Shown here: piece by piece, positions 12,188-12,209 of the stretch
Layout: each line of letters begins with the position of its first letter
Numbering within the stretch: the stretch's first letter is position 1
Source of the DNA: an uncultured Pseudomonadota bacterium
GTDB taxonomy: Bacteria > Bdellovibrionota_B > Oligoflexia > Oligoflexales > Bog-1112
NCBI GenBank assembly: GCA_937896265.1
Contig: CALBMD010000319.1
Span: 1 to 12,209 of the forward strand
Length of the DNA: 12,209 bases
Reading direction: 5' to 3'
The notes under the pieces: model-generated
The model's input: the letters and a program-made list of their open reading frames with translations, nothing else
The model's database searches: none
Told to the model about the DNA's origin: nothing
Made by a program: the position numbers and the translations under genes

Positions 12188-12209
12188 AGATCGGAAGAGC
12201 GTCGTGTAG
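12188..12209 (+). other. Illumina TruSeq adapter read-through (not genomic)
   Basis: The last 22 bases begin AGATCGGAAGAGCGTCGTG, which is the standard TruSeq adapter sequence read when an insert is shorter than the read. They run to the very end of the window. These bases should be trimmed, and the true genomic sequence stops at about 12187. Confidence 0.96.

Overview
The window looks like the end of a bacterial contig, probably a draft or metagenomic assembly, because its last 22 bases match Illumina TruSeq adapter sequence. Base composition is moderate (roughly 43-45% GC by eye) and genes are closely spaced. Several starts have perfect AGGAGG Shine-Dalgarno sites and the tRNA gene encodes its own CCA. 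A polar-type flagellin, a separate-subunit (E1-alpha/E1-beta/E2) pyruvate dehydrogenase, a lipoprotein M13 peptidase and a HAMP-type membrane protein suggest a motile Gram-negative bacterium. My best guess is the Bdellovibrionota/Oligoflexia or a related 'deltaproteobacterial' lineage; this is inference from gene style, not from a marker gene.

Layout. 1-1688 (+): the 3' end of the pyruvate dehydrogenase E1-beta gene and the complete E2 (dihydrolipoamide acetyltransferase) gene. 1735-2075 (+): a good sigma-28-like (flagellar) promoter followed by an 82-residue protein of unknown function. 2111-2217: two strong hairpins between convergent genes. 2224-3147 (-): a compact flagellin, with a 325-base AT-rich upstream region. 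3473-4747 (-): a 12-helix major facilitator superfamily transporter, divergent from a rightward group of pirin (4890-5597), a two-helix HAMP-like membrane protein (5639-6151) and acetyl-CoA synthetase (6207-8090). 8101-8361: a 261-bp GC-rich element made of two perfect 73-bp inverted repeats around a 115-bp core. 8467-10482 (-): an M13 (neprilysin/PepO-like) metallopeptidase lipoprotein. 10750-11458 (+): two small, translationally coupled exported-protein genes without recognisable family, the first cysteine-rich. 11449-11892 (-): a hotdog-fold acyl-CoA thioesterase, overlapping the preceding gene tail to tail. 12075-12151 (-): a CAU-anticodon tRNA, most like tRNA-Ile2. 12188-12209: adapter.

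Functionally, the recognisable theme is acetyl-CoA supply. PDH makes it from pyruvate and Acs makes it from acetate. Pirin, a cupin protein reported to modulate PDH E1 in Serratia, lies close to acs. The flagellin and the 82-residue gene may form a small motility island between them. The most unusual items are the 261-bp inverted-repeat element with nested hairpins, the sigma-28-like promoter before the unknown 82-residue gene, and the coupled pair of novel small exported proteins.
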